From contig CAVZCK010000021.1 of assembly GCA_963773735.1 (NCBI GenBank), positions 801,227 through 865,226 of the forward strand: a stretch of 64,000 bases of DNA, read 5' to 3'. Each line of letters starts with the position of its first letter. Within the stretch, counting starts at the first letter, position 1. The stretch is from CAVZCK01 sp963773735 (GTDB taxonomy: Bacteria > Pseudomonadota > Alphaproteobacteria > Rhizobiales > Rhodomicrobiaceae). The notes beneath the pieces were generated by a model, which made no database searches, was not told where the DNA came from, and worked only from the letters and a program-made list of their open reading frames with translations. Made by a program: the position numbers and the translations under genes. Shown one piece after another: positions 1 to 8,896 of the stretch.

Positions 1-146
1 CAATGATAGGCGTTGTAGCCGGCGACGACGGCAATGATCACCGCGGCGCCGATCAGAACGTAAACGCCATATTTGTCCCACAGCGCGGCAAGCTGCTCGC
101 GGCGCAGGTCTTCATCGACTTCGCGGAAAATATTGTCGTCGCTCAT
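1..146 (-). CDS. TPR/YfgM-like membrane protein, N-terminal part
   Basis: This is the first 48 codons of a minus-strand gene that runs off the left edge of the window. It begins MSDDNIFREVDEDLRRE, followed by a single hydrophobic segment (about residues 30-46, VYVLIGAAVIIAVVAGY). A short acidic/basic cytoplasmic N-terminus followed by one anchor helix is the usual start of the alphaproteobacterial tetratricopeptide-repeat protein related to YfgM, which is thought to hold a periplasmic TPR domain at the inner membrane. It lies downstream of panB on the same strand, separated by 138 bp. The TPR domain itself is not visible, so the family call rests on the N-terminus only. Confidence 0.7.
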   Translation of the reverse strand, partial: MSDDNIFREVDEDLRREQLAALWDKYGVYVLIGAAVIIAVVAGYNAYH

Positions 147-284
147 TGCCTTAGGCGGCTTATGATGCCGCCACCTCCGATCCGGTTCTGCCTTCCATAG
201 CGCGGCAGGGCCGGTGACGCCAGCGCTGTTCCGATAAGTGCGAACCGCGCGAACCCGGCTGCGGCGCAAACAACGCGCTAAAGC

Positions 285-1160
285 TCATCGCGCCGAGGTG
301 TTCTTCCCCTTCGGCGCACTCGCCTTCGGCTCAGCCGGCCTTTCTTCACGCATCGCGTAAACGTGATCGGGGCCTGGAAAGGCACGCGCGCGCACCTCCT
401 CGGCATAAGCCTTGACCGCCGTTTCGATCGCGGCGCCCAGCTCGCCGAATTTCTTCACGAATTTCGGCACGCGCGGGCTCAGGCCAAGCATGTCTTCGAG
501 AACGAGGATCTGGCCGTCGCAAGATGCCGAAGCGCCGATGCCGATCGTCGGGATCGGGATCTGTTTGGTGATGCGCGCGGCGAGCAGCTCGGCCATGCCT
601 TCCAGCACCACGGCGAACGCGCCGGCCTCGGCGACCGCCGCCGCATCGGCCTCGATCGCCGCCCATTCCTCCTGCCGGCGCCCTTGCGTCTTGAAGCCGC
701 CCATCATGTTGATGGACTGAGGCGTCAGCCCGATATGGGCCATCACCGGAATGCCGCGCTCGGTGAGATAGCGGATCGTCTCGGCCATGCGCGAGCCGCC
801 TTCGAGCTTGACCGCGCCGCAGCCGGTTTCCTTCATCACCCGCGCGGCGTTTCGGAACGCAACGGCCGGGCTTTCCTCGTAGGAACCGAACGGCATGTCG
901 ACAACGACCAGCGCGTGGGTGGAGCCGCGAACGACGGCGGCGCCATGCATGAGCATCAGCTCGAGCGGCACCGGCACGGTCGTCTCATAGCCGTGCATGA
1001 CCATGCCGAGCGAGTCGCCGACGAGCAGGAAATCCACGTAAGGGTCGATGATTTTTGCCGTATGGGCGTGATAGGCGGTCAGCGAAACAATGGGCTCGCC
1101 GCCCTTGCGCTTGGTGATATCGGGGGCGGCGAGCCGCCTGATCTGTGCCTGAAGAGACAT
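285..1160 (-). CDS. panB: 3-methyl-2-oxobutanoate hydroxymethyltransferase (ketopantoate hydroxymethyltransferase)
   Basis: Cytoplasmic enzyme that transfers a hydroxymethyl group from methylene-tetrahydrofolate to 3-methyl-2-oxobutanoate, the first committed step of pantothenate and CoA synthesis. The 291-residue protein shows family motifs in order: VSLTAYHAHTAKIID near residue 25, LLVGDSLGMVMHG near 45, VVVDMPFGSYE near 85, AVKLEGG near 117, VMAHIGLTPQ near 140, and TIGIGAS near 205. The start at MSLQAQIRRL is chosen because GGAG lies a few bases upstream; the reading frame continues further upstream, but that part is not conserved-looking. The last ~25 residues are a Lys/Ala/Pro-rich tail beyond the normal core. 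No panC is visible nearby. Confidence 0.95.
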   Translation of the reverse strand: MSLQAQIRRLAAPDITKRKGGEPIVSLTAYHAHTAKIIDPYVDFLLVGDSLGMVMHGYETTVPVPLELMLMHGAAVVRGSTHALVVVDMPFGSYEESPAVAFRNAARVMKETGCGAVKLEGGSRMAETIRYLTERGIPVMAHIGLTPQSINMMGGFKTQGRRQEEWAAIEADAAAVAEAGAFAVVLEGMAELLAARITKQIPIPTIGIGASASCDGQILVLEDMLGLSPRVPKFVKKFGELGAAIETAVKAYAEEVRARAFPGPDHVYAMREERPAEPKASAPKGKNTSAR

Positions 1161-1313
1161 TTTACTCCAATTTCGTGTCCCGAATTTCCGTCCCGTTAAG
1201 GACTTCTTTGCGTCTGCGGGCTTTAGATGGGCCAGATTTATAGAGTTGGAAGCCCGCAATAAAGGGTTTTCGCTCGGTCCCAGGCAATGAAGCGTTGGAA
1301 AGCGAGGGATCTC

Positions 1314-1876
1314 ATGAGCTGGCACGGGGCGGCGATCGGTCATTCGATGAAATCCACGGTCCGCGCGGGTGTCCGTTTGATCATTATGACCGCCGGTTTC
1401 GCAGTCCTGCATGTCGGCGGGGCGTCTGCGCTGCCCGGTACCGGCAGGGCGGAGATCAAGACCGATGCGATCGATCCGCGCATCGAGGCACCGCTTCTCC
1501 GGGTGGTGTTCTGCGCCGATGGCCGGCCCTGCCAGGATGACGGCCCCTCGGCCTATGCGGCGCCGGCCGCGCGGGGACCGGAATGGCGGCCCGACCGCGG
1601 AGCCTATGCGCCGCGGGCCGGCGCTGCCCGGCGACGACTGCGCCGAGGAACGCTTTCCGCGCCATGCTTATGCCGCACCCCCGCCACCACCTCCTCCGGA
1701 ATATGGCGAGCCGGTTTGGGAACAATGGTGCGGCGTGCGATGCTGGTATCGGCGCCTGACGGGCGGGCTATTGCGGCAGGGGCTGCGACTATTATCGTTT
1801 CCGCCTATACGAGTTTCCCGAGGGTAAGCTGGGCCGCTACGGGCGTGGCCGCGTGGCTTGCCGCACCGGCCGCTGA
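1314..1876 (+). CDS. Cys-containing secreted hypothetical protein, frameshifted
   Basis: I do not recognise the family. The reading frame starts with a basic segment and a hydrophobic stretch (LIIMTAGFAVLHVGGASALP) that looks like a signal peptide. It continues through VVFCADGRPCQDDGP and then needs two frame changes (near 1620 and 1760) to follow coherent sequence: GDDCAEERFPRHAYAAPPPP, EPVWEQWCGVRCWYRRL, and finally GYCGRGCDYYRFRLYEFPEG ending at a TGA at 1874-1876. Cysteine pairs recur, which suggests disulfides in the periplasm. The next gene (2054-2500) is also a small secreted Cys-rich protein. It is divergent from panB. Either sequencing error or a decayed gene could explain the frame changes. 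Confidence 0.4.
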
Positions 1877-2053
1877 TTTACCCGGGATGCGCCGAATTTA
1901 TGCCAAAATTCCCGCAGCTTATAGAACGGCTCCCCCAACGGGGCTTGCCGCAAGGCTTCAACCGCCCCTAATTGTATTCATTGCGAGTTCATTCGGGTTC
2001 CTCTTTTCTCGCATCAGGATGACGGATACGGCCGCATCCTTGAAGGAGAATAG

Positions 2054-2500
2054 ATGAAACGCTGCCTGTGCTTTTTGGCACTGCTTTCCGCGCTCATCTT
2101 TGCGGGCGTGCGCGCAGGCTTTGCTTTTCCGTCCGGAGAGGCAAGCGTTTCCCTGCTTGCCTTCCACGCGCTGACGCGGATCGACGACGACCGTCAAGGG
2201 CGCGGCGAGGGGCGTGGAGGGCGCGAGGGGCGTGACCGCGGGGACGGGAGCGAAGGCCGTGACCGCGGGGACGTGGGCGAAGGGCGCGATGGAGGCGAGG
2301 AGCGCCAGAGATTTCGCTTCGATCGCGGGGATTTCGACAAGCCGAAGGAGCGCAGAGGCATCGGGGCCGGCTTCTGGGGCGGGCCCTATTGGGGCTACGG
2401 CCCGCGCTGGGGCCATGCCTGCGAAGCCTGCCGGTCGAGCTGCGAGGACGGCGGCGAGGATTCGTATTGCGAGCGCTGCCGGATCCGCTGCGGCTGGTAA
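2054..2500 (+). CDS. Secreted Arg/Gly/Asp-repeat protein with Cys-rich tail
   Basis: A 148-residue protein of unknown function. Residues 1-24 are a clear Sec signal peptide (MKRCLCFLALLSALIFAGVRAGFA). Residues ~48-85 are a low-complexity run built from repeats such as GREGRDRGDGSEGRDRGD, so the region is strongly polar. The C-terminus (residues ~110-148) is Gly/Trp/Tyr-rich and then Cys-rich, with six cysteines in CEACRSSCEDGGEDSYCERC-type spacing and one more near the end. A good ribosome site (GAAGGAGA) sits just upstream of the ATG. The Cys spacing could bind metal or form disulfides outside the cytoplasm; this is inference only. Confidence 0.7.
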   Translation: MKRCLCFLALLSALIFAGVRAGFAFPSGEASVSLLAFHALTRIDDDRQGRGEGRGGREGRDRGDGSEGRDRGDVGEGRDGGEERQRFRFDRGDFDKPKERRGIGAGFWGGPYWGYGPRWGHACEACRSSCEDGGEDSYCERCRIRCGW

Positions 2501-2695
2501 AATTCGCGTCAAGCCCGCCGAACCCGCCCACTGACGGGTTCATTTGACCCCTTACTCCTGTCATAGTGCTCGCGCCTGAAGCTGCGGACCGCACCCAGCT
2601 GAAGGCCCGTCGTGCCCATCAGATCGGTTGCCCGGTGCAATGCGCAACCCGGAACTGGTGTCAGGACATTTGCCCTCGCAATGAAAGGACTAACG

Positions 2696-3260
2696 ATGGC
2701 CACAGCAAGAAACGTCGGCGTGCTGGTCGGCAGTCTGCGCAAAGCCTCCTTCAGCCGGCGTGTCGCCGGCGCCCTCCTCGCGTTGGCCCCGCAAACCCTG
2801 CACCTGGACGTCATCGAGATCCGCCAGCTGCCCTTGTACGACCAGGACGCCGGATGATGAGGGATCTCCACCAGCGCCGTGGGTGTCCTTTCGCAATGCC
2901 GTCAGAGCAGTCGACGCAATTCTGTTCGTGACGCCCGAATACAACCGTTCGGTTCCGGGCGTGCTCAAGAACGCGATCGATGTGGGTTCGCGGCCCTACG
3001 GACAAAGCGTCTGGGACCGCAAGCCGGCGGCGGTGATGAGCGTGTCGCCAGGGGCCATCGGGGCATTCGGCGCCAATCATCATCTTCGCCAATCGCTGGT
3101 TTTCCTCAACATGCCGACCCTGCAGCAACCCGAAGCTTATGTCGGCGGAGCCGCAAGCTTGTTCGCCGAAGATGGCAGCCTGGCAAAAGACGGCACACGA
3201 GACTTTTTCCGCAATTTCATGGAGCGTTTTGCCGGCTGGATTGAAGCCACCGCCGGCTGA
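2696..3260 (+). CDS. NADPH-dependent FMN reductase (chromate/quinone reductase-like), frameshifted
   Basis: Flavodoxin-fold enzyme that reduces FMN, quinones or chromate with NAD(P)H. The N-terminal part reads MATARNVGVLVGSLRKASFSRR (the phosphate-binding GSLRKxSxxR loop) to LPLYDQDAG. The rest lies one frame over, from DDEGSPPAPWVSFRNAV through the flavin-site motif FVTPEYNRSVPGVLKNAIDVGSRP and SVSPGAIGAFGANHHLRQSL to the stop at 3260. The frame change is near 2855. The joined length of about 187 residues matches the family. The ATG at 2696 follows GAAAGGAC. It converges on the acetyltransferase gene that follows. Confidence 0.85.
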
Positions 3261-3296
3261 GGGCGAGCGTCACATTCTTAACCGCCGAGACCGGCG

Positions 3297-3836
3297 TCAC
3301 GTGCCCGCTCCCATGACCCCGCCAGAGCCGCGGTCGAAAATCATTAGTACAGCAGGTCCGTCAGCGGTTTCGACCACGGCGTCACCGCGAAATCCCGCCT
3401 TACGGTAGGCGGCCAGAGCTCGGTGATTGTCGATGTCGGGGTCGATGGCGACGACAGGGGCGCCACGGTCAGCCAGACACTCGGCCAGGAGCTTCAAAAA
3501 CCGGCCGCCATGTCCGCGCCCGATCATATCCGACTCGCCGATGAAAGCGTCGACGGCCATTGCGCCCCTCGGAAGGTGGTCGAAATGCGCCTGGGGCCAA
3601 GCGTGGACCTCGTAGGCCTGGACATAGGCGAAGGGATGATCGGCGAATGATACGATCCACTGCGCCATCTCGGCAATACCGAGATCTTCCTCGATCAGCG
3701 CGAATTGCTCGTCCGGATCGCCCCACCAGCGAACCACTTCGGGGGTTCGCAGCCACCGCCGCAGGAGAGGCAGGTCGTCACGCGTGGCTGTCCGGAAGGA
3801 ATAGGGCGAATTTGTCGTCAACTCCGCGTCAGCCAT
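3297..3836 (-). CDS. GNAT-family N-acetyltransferase (AAC(6')-like fold)
   Basis: 179-residue acetyltransferase of the subgroup that includes aminoglycoside 6'-N-acetyltransferases and siderophore acetylases. Visible signs are the N-terminal YSFRTATRDDLPLLRRWLRTPEVVRWWGDP (the W..P/Y..WWG pattern of this subgroup) and the acetyl-CoA loop region SDMIGRGHGGRFLKLLAE, which corresponds to the Q/RxxGxG/A signature. The C-terminal part VVAIDPDIDNHRALAAYRKAGF is the typical N-terminal-to-substrate strand and helix of the fold (DPxxxNxRAxxxYxKAGF). The natural substrate cannot be told from sequence, and resistance should not be assumed. It stands alone and is convergent with the FMN reductase. Confidence 0.85.
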   Translation of the reverse strand: MADAELTTNSPYSFRTATRDDLPLLRRWLRTPEVVRWWGDPDEQFALIEEDLGIAEMAQWIVSFADHPFAYVQAYEVHAWPQAHFDHLPRGAMAVDAFIGESDMIGRGHGGRFLKLLAECLADRGAPVVAIDPDIDNHRALAAYRKAGFRGDAVVETADGPAVLMIFDRGSGGVMGAGT

Positions 3837-4005
3837 CTTCGCATCACAAGGCTGCCTAAGGACAAACCATCTCCCAATGCATGAGCGGCGTTAGGATCTC
3901 GAGCCCGAGCTCGCGCCCGACGTGTTCAAAGTTGCGCTGCAGGCACCGCTCCGTCGTCAGGCAGAAGAGTCGGCGGCGATTTCCAGCTCCTGGCCGCTAT
4001 CCCCC

Positions 4006-4023
4006 TCACTCCCACTCGATTGT
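4006..4023. repeat. Direct repeat of the guaA 3' end (candidate att site, distal copy)
   Basis: The 18 bases tcactcccactcgattgt are identical, and in the same orientation, to the last six codons of guaA (T-I-E-W-E-stop) at 5426-5443. The preceding four bases (cccc at 4001-4004) also match. The 3' end of guaA is a known integration hotspot for tyrosine-recombinase islands, so this is a candidate attachment-site copy left at the far end of an integrated segment. Confidence 0.5.
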
Positions 4024-4255
4024 TCTGAGCCATGGTAATGCGTTGAACGAGCAACGCAATTTTTTCCACGCCCGGCGAAGAACCGTCTCCCCGATCCGTC
4101 AGAAATTTGCGCTTTTGAATTCAAAGGGAAATTTCGTCGAATCAAAATCTGCTTGGTTTCAGCGACTATCGACACTGATCGGTCGAGTTCTCGAAGTTTC
4201 CGGCAAGCGTGAGACAAGGCCATGGCGTTAACCATTCGCGGGAGAGGGTGAAGAA

Positions 4256-4954
4256 ATGCTCGAGCAAGTGCATGAGGCTCTTTGGGTCGCTGAAGGAGAG
4301 AATGTCAGCTTCTTTGGCATTCCCTATCCGACGCGTTCCGTCATCGCCCGATTGGAGAACGGCGATCTGTGGGTATGGTCGCCAGTCAAGCTAACTGCGG
4401 ATCTGCGCACCGAAGTGGATCGTCTGGGCTCTGTTCGTCACCTCGTGAGCCCCAACAAACTCCATCACCTCTACCTGCAGGAGTGGAAGGCGGCCTATCC
4501 CGAGGCATCGTTATGGGGGCCGCAATCGACAATCAAGAAGCGCTCCGACCTCTCCTTCCGCGAAGCGCTGAAGGACAGCCCGCCGCCCGAATGGCTTCCC
4601 GATATCGACCAGGCATGGTTCCGCGGTTCGTTCGCCATGGACGAGATTGTCTTTCTTCACCGCCCCTCCGCCACCGCAATCATCGCCGATCTGATCCAGA
4701 CGTTCAGCGATCACTTTCTCCGAGAACATTGGGGTTGGTGGCGCTTCCTGGCGCGCCTCGATGGCCTCACCCAGGACCAGGCCTGCGCGCCGCTCGAATG
4801 GCGATTATCGTTTATCAACCGCGCACCGGCGCGCCGGGCGCGCGACAAGGTGCTGAGCTGGAATTGTCGACGCGTCATTGTGGCTCACGGCGAGTGGCCG
4901 CGCGCGAACGGGAATGCCTTTCTTGCAAAGTCATTTCGCTGGCTCGGCGCTTGA
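4256..4954 (+). CDS. DUF4336 family protein (metallo-hydrolase-like)
   Basis: 232-residue protein matching the DUF4336 pattern, a family distantly related to the metallo-beta-lactamase fold. Typical features are the N-terminal EQVHEALWVAEGENVSFFG and PYPTRSVIARLENGDLWVWSPVKL, then LGSVRHLVSPNKLHHLYLQEWKAAYPEASLWGP with the HH pair where MBL-fold proteins bind metal, and FLHRPSATAIIADLIQ further on. The biochemical role of the family is not known to me. The ATG follows GAGAGGGTGAAGAA. It lies inside the interval bounded by the two copies of the guaA 3' end, so it may be cargo of a small integrated segment. Confidence 0.8.
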   Translation: MLEQVHEALWVAEGENVSFFGIPYPTRSVIARLENGDLWVWSPVKLTADLRTEVDRLGSVRHLVSPNKLHHLYLQEWKAAYPEASLWGPQSTIKKRSDLSFREALKDSPPPEWLPDIDQAWFRGSFAMDEIVFLHRPSATAIIADLIQTFSDHFLREHWGWWRFLARLDGLTQDQACAPLEWRLSFINRAPARRARDKVLSWNCRRVIVAHGEWPRANGNAFLAKSFRWLGA

Positions 4955-4968
4955 TCGGATGACATCGT

Positions 4969-5418
4969 TCAATGCGCACATCGGCGAGAGGTTGAGAGGG
5001 CCATTTGCCAGCGTCGGGTTTTATGGAAGACAATTACCCGCGCGAACCTCGTGGAATTTCGAGAATTTCGAGTGGAGCGGACCCAAAAGTGAGACAGCAG
5101 AATTTCGGGGACGCCGATTCCGTCCTCACCCACACTCATCGTCAATCCTCGCGGGTCGTGGGGAGGATTGCCCCTGAACGCATCCAGGGCTGTGGAAAGC
5201 CGCAGATTAACCGGGCCGGTGACAGTCCTTCGAAAAAGCACCTTGGCGCCCCGCAGGTGATAGTCGCGAATAGCCTGCCGCTCGGCATCGGTCGGATCGC
5301 GCTTCACCATCGGCGTCATCGTCTATGCAAGCGCAGGGAGGCTGCATAATTCCGCGAAACCAACCACGGCTAGCGCGCCGGTTCCTAACAAACTGCGGCG
5401 CGTAATCGCGAGCGACAA
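4969..5418 (-). pseudogene. Broken Tat-signal protein gene next to guaA
   Basis: Reading the minus strand from a TTG at 5418 gives LSLAITRRSLLGTGALAVVG followed by FAELCSLPALA, a convincing twin-arginine signal with an AxA cleavage site. An in-frame TAG then occurs at 5323-5325. The same frame continues as TMTPMVKRDPTDAERQAIRD and on to 4969. The part after the stop is not recognised, and its last third (from about 5080 to 4969) looks non-coding. The signal starts only 8 bp from the guaA 3' end repeat. This is probably a remnant of an exported protein gene; an unannotated sequencing error at the TAG is the alternative. Confidence 0.35.
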
Positions 5419-5425
5419 TGCCCCG

Positions 5426-5443
5426 TCACTCCCACTCGATTGT
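5426..5443. repeat. guaA: guaA 3' terminal 18-mer (candidate att site, gene copy)
   Basis: This is the end of the guaA coding sequence including its TGA (5426-5428). It is repeated exactly at 4006-4023, 1,420 bp away. The gene keeps an intact end at this copy, as expected when an element integrates into a gene's 3' end and restores it. Confidence 0.5.
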
Positions 5444-6974
5444 GCCGGGCGGCTTCGAGGTGATGTCGTAGACCACACGGTTGATGCCCTTCACCTCGTT
5501 GATGATGCGGGTCGCGGTGCGGCCGAGAAAGTCATGGCCGAAGTCGAAATAATCGGCCGTCATGCCATCGGTCGAGGTGACGGCGCGCAGGGCGCAGGCG
5601 TAATCATAGGTGCGCGCGTCGCCCATCACGCCGACGGTGCGCACGGGAAGCAGAACCGCAAAAGCCTGCCAGATGGCGTCATAGAGCCCGGCCTTGCGGA
5701 TTTCTTCCAGATAGATGGCATCGGCCTTGCGCAGGATGTCGAGCCGCTCAGCGGTAATCTCGCCGGGAATGCGGATGGCGAGGCCGGGTCCCGGAAAGGG
5801 GTGGCGATTGACGAAGGTTTCCGGCAAGCCCAGCTCACGGCCGAGTTCGCGCACCTCGTCCTTGAACAGCTCGCGCAGCGGTTCGAGCAGCTTCAGCTTC
5901 ATGCGCTCGGGCAGTCCGCCGACATTGTGATGCGACTTGATGGTGACGGACGGCCCGCCGGCAAAGGAGACACTTTCGATGACGTCGGGATACAGCGTTC
6001 CCTGCGCCAGGAAATCGGCGCCGCCGAGCCTGGCGGCCTCCTCGTCGAACACGTCGATGAATTGCGCGCCGATGGTCTTGCGCTTTTGCTCGGGGTCCGC
6101 GACGCCCTCCAGCGCAACGAGAAAGCGCTCAGCGGCGTCGACATGAACAAGGGGAATGTTGTAGGAGCCGCGAAAAAGCGAGACGACCTCATCGGCCTCG
6201 CCCTGGCGCAGGAGGCCGTGATCGACGAAAATGCAGGTGAGCTGCTCCCCGATCGCCTCATGGATGAGCACGGCCGCTACGGCAAAGTCGACACCGCCCG
6301 ATAGCCCGCAGATCACCCTGCCCTTGCCGACCTCGGCGCGGATCTTCGGGATCATCTCGTCGCGGAAGCGGCCCATCGTCCAGTCTTCCGTCGCATCCGG
6401 CGATCTTGCGGACGAAATTGGCGAGCAGTCTGGCCCCGTCCGGCGTGTGCATCACCTCGGGGTGGAACATGAAGGAATAGAAGCGGCGCGCCTCGTCGGC
6501 GGCAACGGCAAAGGGCGCGCTGGGCGAGAAGGCGTAGACCTCGAAGCCGGGCGGCAGCTTGAGCACGCGGTCACCATGGCTCATCCAGACCTGATGCTGT
6601 TCGCCCGTCCTCCAGACGCCCTCGAAAATCCGGCTATCCTTGGCGATCTCGACGAAGGCGCGGCCGAATTCGCGCTGGTCGGCAGGCTCGGTCTCGCCTC
6701 CGAGCTGAGCGGCCATGGTCATCTGGCCATAGCAGATGCCGAGCACCGGCACCCCCGCTGCAAAAATCGCATCAGGCGCGCGCGGCGTCCCCGCCTCATG
6801 GACGCTCGCCGGACCGCCCGAGAGGATGACGGCTTTCGGCTTCAATGCAGCGAAAGCCGCCTCGGCCGTCTGGAACGGCGCGATTTCCGCGTAGACCCCT
6901 GCCTCGCGGACGCGTCTTGCGATGAGCTGCGTCAGCTGGCTGCCGAAATCGACAATAAGGATGCTGTCCGTCAT
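5426..6974 (-). CDS. guaA: GMP synthase (glutamine-hydrolysing), single frameshift
   Basis: Makes GMP from XMP, ATP and glutamine in the cytoplasm. The amidotransferase domain (from 6974) shows VDFGSQLTQLIARRVRE, the catalytic loop GVPVLGICYGQM with nucleophile Cys, and FMFHPEV. The ATP-pyrophosphatase domain shows GLSGGVDFAVAA, FVDHGLLR, SHHNVGGLP and the dimerisation end FDFGHDFL and GTIEWE. The two halves are in different frames; the change lies at about 6375-6400, where DWTMGRFRDEM should read through. GuaA is normally essential, so an assembly indel is the likely cause. The P-loop normally reads SGGVDSS; here the first Ser is Phe (codon TTT). Two genes downstream of rsmB on the same strand. 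Confidence 0.93.
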
Positions 6975-7088
6975 CGGCTGCCGGTAGCATCAGGACTGAC
7001 CTTGCGTCAAGGTGCTCCGGCGGCGTGAAGCCGGCGAGCGGGGCCGCGCGATCGGATGCGCAGCATCCGCCCTGTCCAGGCGTGTGGC

Positions 7089-7373
7089 TTAATTCGTCTT
7101 TTCCGACGGCGTGCCGGAAGCAGAATTCGGCTGCTGCGGCGCCGCTGCCGTCTCCCAGACGTCCATGCAGCCCTGTGGCGCTTCAGCAGCGGAGATGCGG
7201 CCGTTCACTTCCGTGCAGGCCCATTTCCGCAGCGGGTCGGGCATCCGGCTATTGACCTCGACCCACATCTCATCATCTGCGGCTGCGATCGTGTAGGTCG
7301 CATAGAGCCAATAGCCAAAAACGACAATCGCCAAAACGATGACGATCCCTAAAAAAGTCTTGATCACACCCAT
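7089..7373 (-). CDS. Small single-pass membrane protein of unknown function
   Basis: 94-residue protein beginning MGVIKTFLGIVIVLAIVVFGYWLY, so residues ~3-25 form one membrane helix, with the rest exported or periplasmic. The soluble part has one Cys in RKWACTEVNGRIS and a second in APQGCMDVW, which could form a disulfide, and ends in a Ser/Pro/Asn-rich tail. The reading frame is open further upstream (to 7490), but the upstream part overlaps the rsmB downstream region and looks non-coding. It sits between rsmB and guaA on the same strand. No family recognised. Confidence 0.65.
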   Translation of the reverse strand: MGVIKTFLGIVIVLAIVVFGYWLYATYTIAAADDEMWVEVNSRMPDPLRKWACTEVNGRISAAEAPQGCMDVWETAAAPQQPNSASGTPSEKTN

Positions 7374-7593
7374 TTTTCCGCTCGCTTTCCGATTCTTCTG
7401 CTTAGCGCCGGACGGCTGAGTTCCCGCAAGAAACGGAGACAGAACGTCTGGCTTGATACAGGCGATTCTCGCCCCCGGTTCCAATACCATCCCACTGGAC
7501 GCACGCCACCCAATACAAGCACGACGGCGAGAATGGGGCGGAATTGCCTTATTTCGATACAGCTTTCGTAGCCGATGCCCGATGAACGCAAGC

Positions 7594-8888
7594 TTAAGCC
7601 GCCCGTTCCAGAATACTGATATAAGAATCCGTCGGTGCCATGGCCTGCCGGCGTCAGTTGAAGCGCAAAGCTGCCAGTTTCAACCTCGGGCGGCGGCGCA
7701 AGCGGCGCGCTTTGCCAGATGCCCCTCCAGGCGATTTCTGCGAATTCGGGGACGTTCTCCAGAAACCAGCGTGTCTGCTCGGCGTTCTCGGAAGGAAGAA
7801 CCGAACAGGTCGCGTAAACGAGCCGCCCGCCGGGCCTGACGAGAGGCGCCGCCAAAGTGAGGACCCGCCGCTGCTCCGCGATACGCTCCGCCAGCGCTTC
7901 CGGCGTCAGCCGCCATTTGGCGTCGGGCCGCCGCCGCCAAACCCCCGAGCCAGAGCAGGGGGCATCGACGAAGACAATGTCCATGCGGCCGCGGAGATCG
8001 GCAAGCGCCGCCTCATCGCCCGCGGCGAGCACCTGGACATTGCGGGCGCCCGAGCGCCGCAGCCGGTCGAAAATCGGGCGCAGCCGCAGCTTGTCGGAAT
8101 CGTAGGCATAAATCTGGCCGGTATTCTGTATCAATGCAGCCATGGCCAGCGTCTTGCCGCCGGAGCCGGCGCAAAGATCGAGCACCTGCAGGCGCGGAGC
8201 CGCGCCGGAGAGGAAAGCCGCGATCTGCGAGGCTTCGTCCTGCACCTCGAACCAGCCGCGCCCATGCGCCGCCTCGGCCTCGACATTGGGGTTCTTCTCA
8301 AGGGGTCCAGGCGCCGGAATGCGGATACCGACCGGCGAAAAGAGCGTCGGCGCAGCCTTGTATTTCTCCAGCGCCTTCAGCACACGCGGCCGATCCGCCT
8401 TCAGTGTGTTGACGCGGAGATCGATCGGCGCCCGTGCGGCGAGCGCTTCGCCTTCGGCGATGGCGCGGCCTTCGAATGCCGCCTTGAACTCGGCGAACAG
8501 CCATTCGGGCATGTCGGCCGCGACCCAGTCCGGCGCCTCTCTCAGATCTTCCGCCCCAAGCCGCGCCAGCTCCTCCGGCGGACAACGCCTCGGGCGCATG
8601 CTGCGAGCCGTCGCAGAGCGCCGCGATATCCTCCGGCTTAAGCCGCCAGACCCAGCGCAGCGCGCCGAGCGCCAGCGCGCGGGGGGCGTCGCTCCCCATG
8701 CGCCGGCCGAGCGAGGCGCGTTTCCTCAGCGCATCATAGACGAGCGTGCCGATGGCGGAACGGTCGCCGGAGCCGGCGAAGCGATGGCTGCGGCCCCAGT
8801 CGGCGAGCGCGACCGAGGCCGGCCGGTGCCGGTCGGAAATCTCGTGCAGAATCTCGATCGCGGCCGACACCCGCCCGGAAAGCCGCAT
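7594..8888 (-). CDS. rsmB: 16S rRNA (cytosine(967)-C5)-methyltransferase-like RsmB/NOP protein, two frameshifts
   Basis: S-adenosylmethionine-dependent RNA m5C methyltransferase. The N-terminal NusB-like part starts at MRLSGRVSAAIEILHEI (8888) and runs to about 8590, where the frame changes. The catalytic domain shows LDLCAGSGGKTLAMA (SAM motif I), VDAPCSGSGVWRRRPDAKW (motif IV with catalytic Cys region) and VYATCSVLPSENAEQ (motif VI nucleophile Cys). Near 7615 a second indel is needed, after which the end reads ISILERAA with a TAA at 7594-7596. The uncorrected frame instead runs on to 7364, which would give an unusual tail. The conserved motifs are intact, so sequence error is more likely than decay. 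Confidence 0.88.
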
Positions 8889-8896
8889 TGCGTCTC

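Noticed and set aside
3856..3985. Minus-strand open stretch ending LGLEILTPLMHWEMVCP that looked like a gene 3' end
   Set aside because: It is open for only about 50 codons, has no start and no recognised homologue in memory; too weak to list as a gene remnant.
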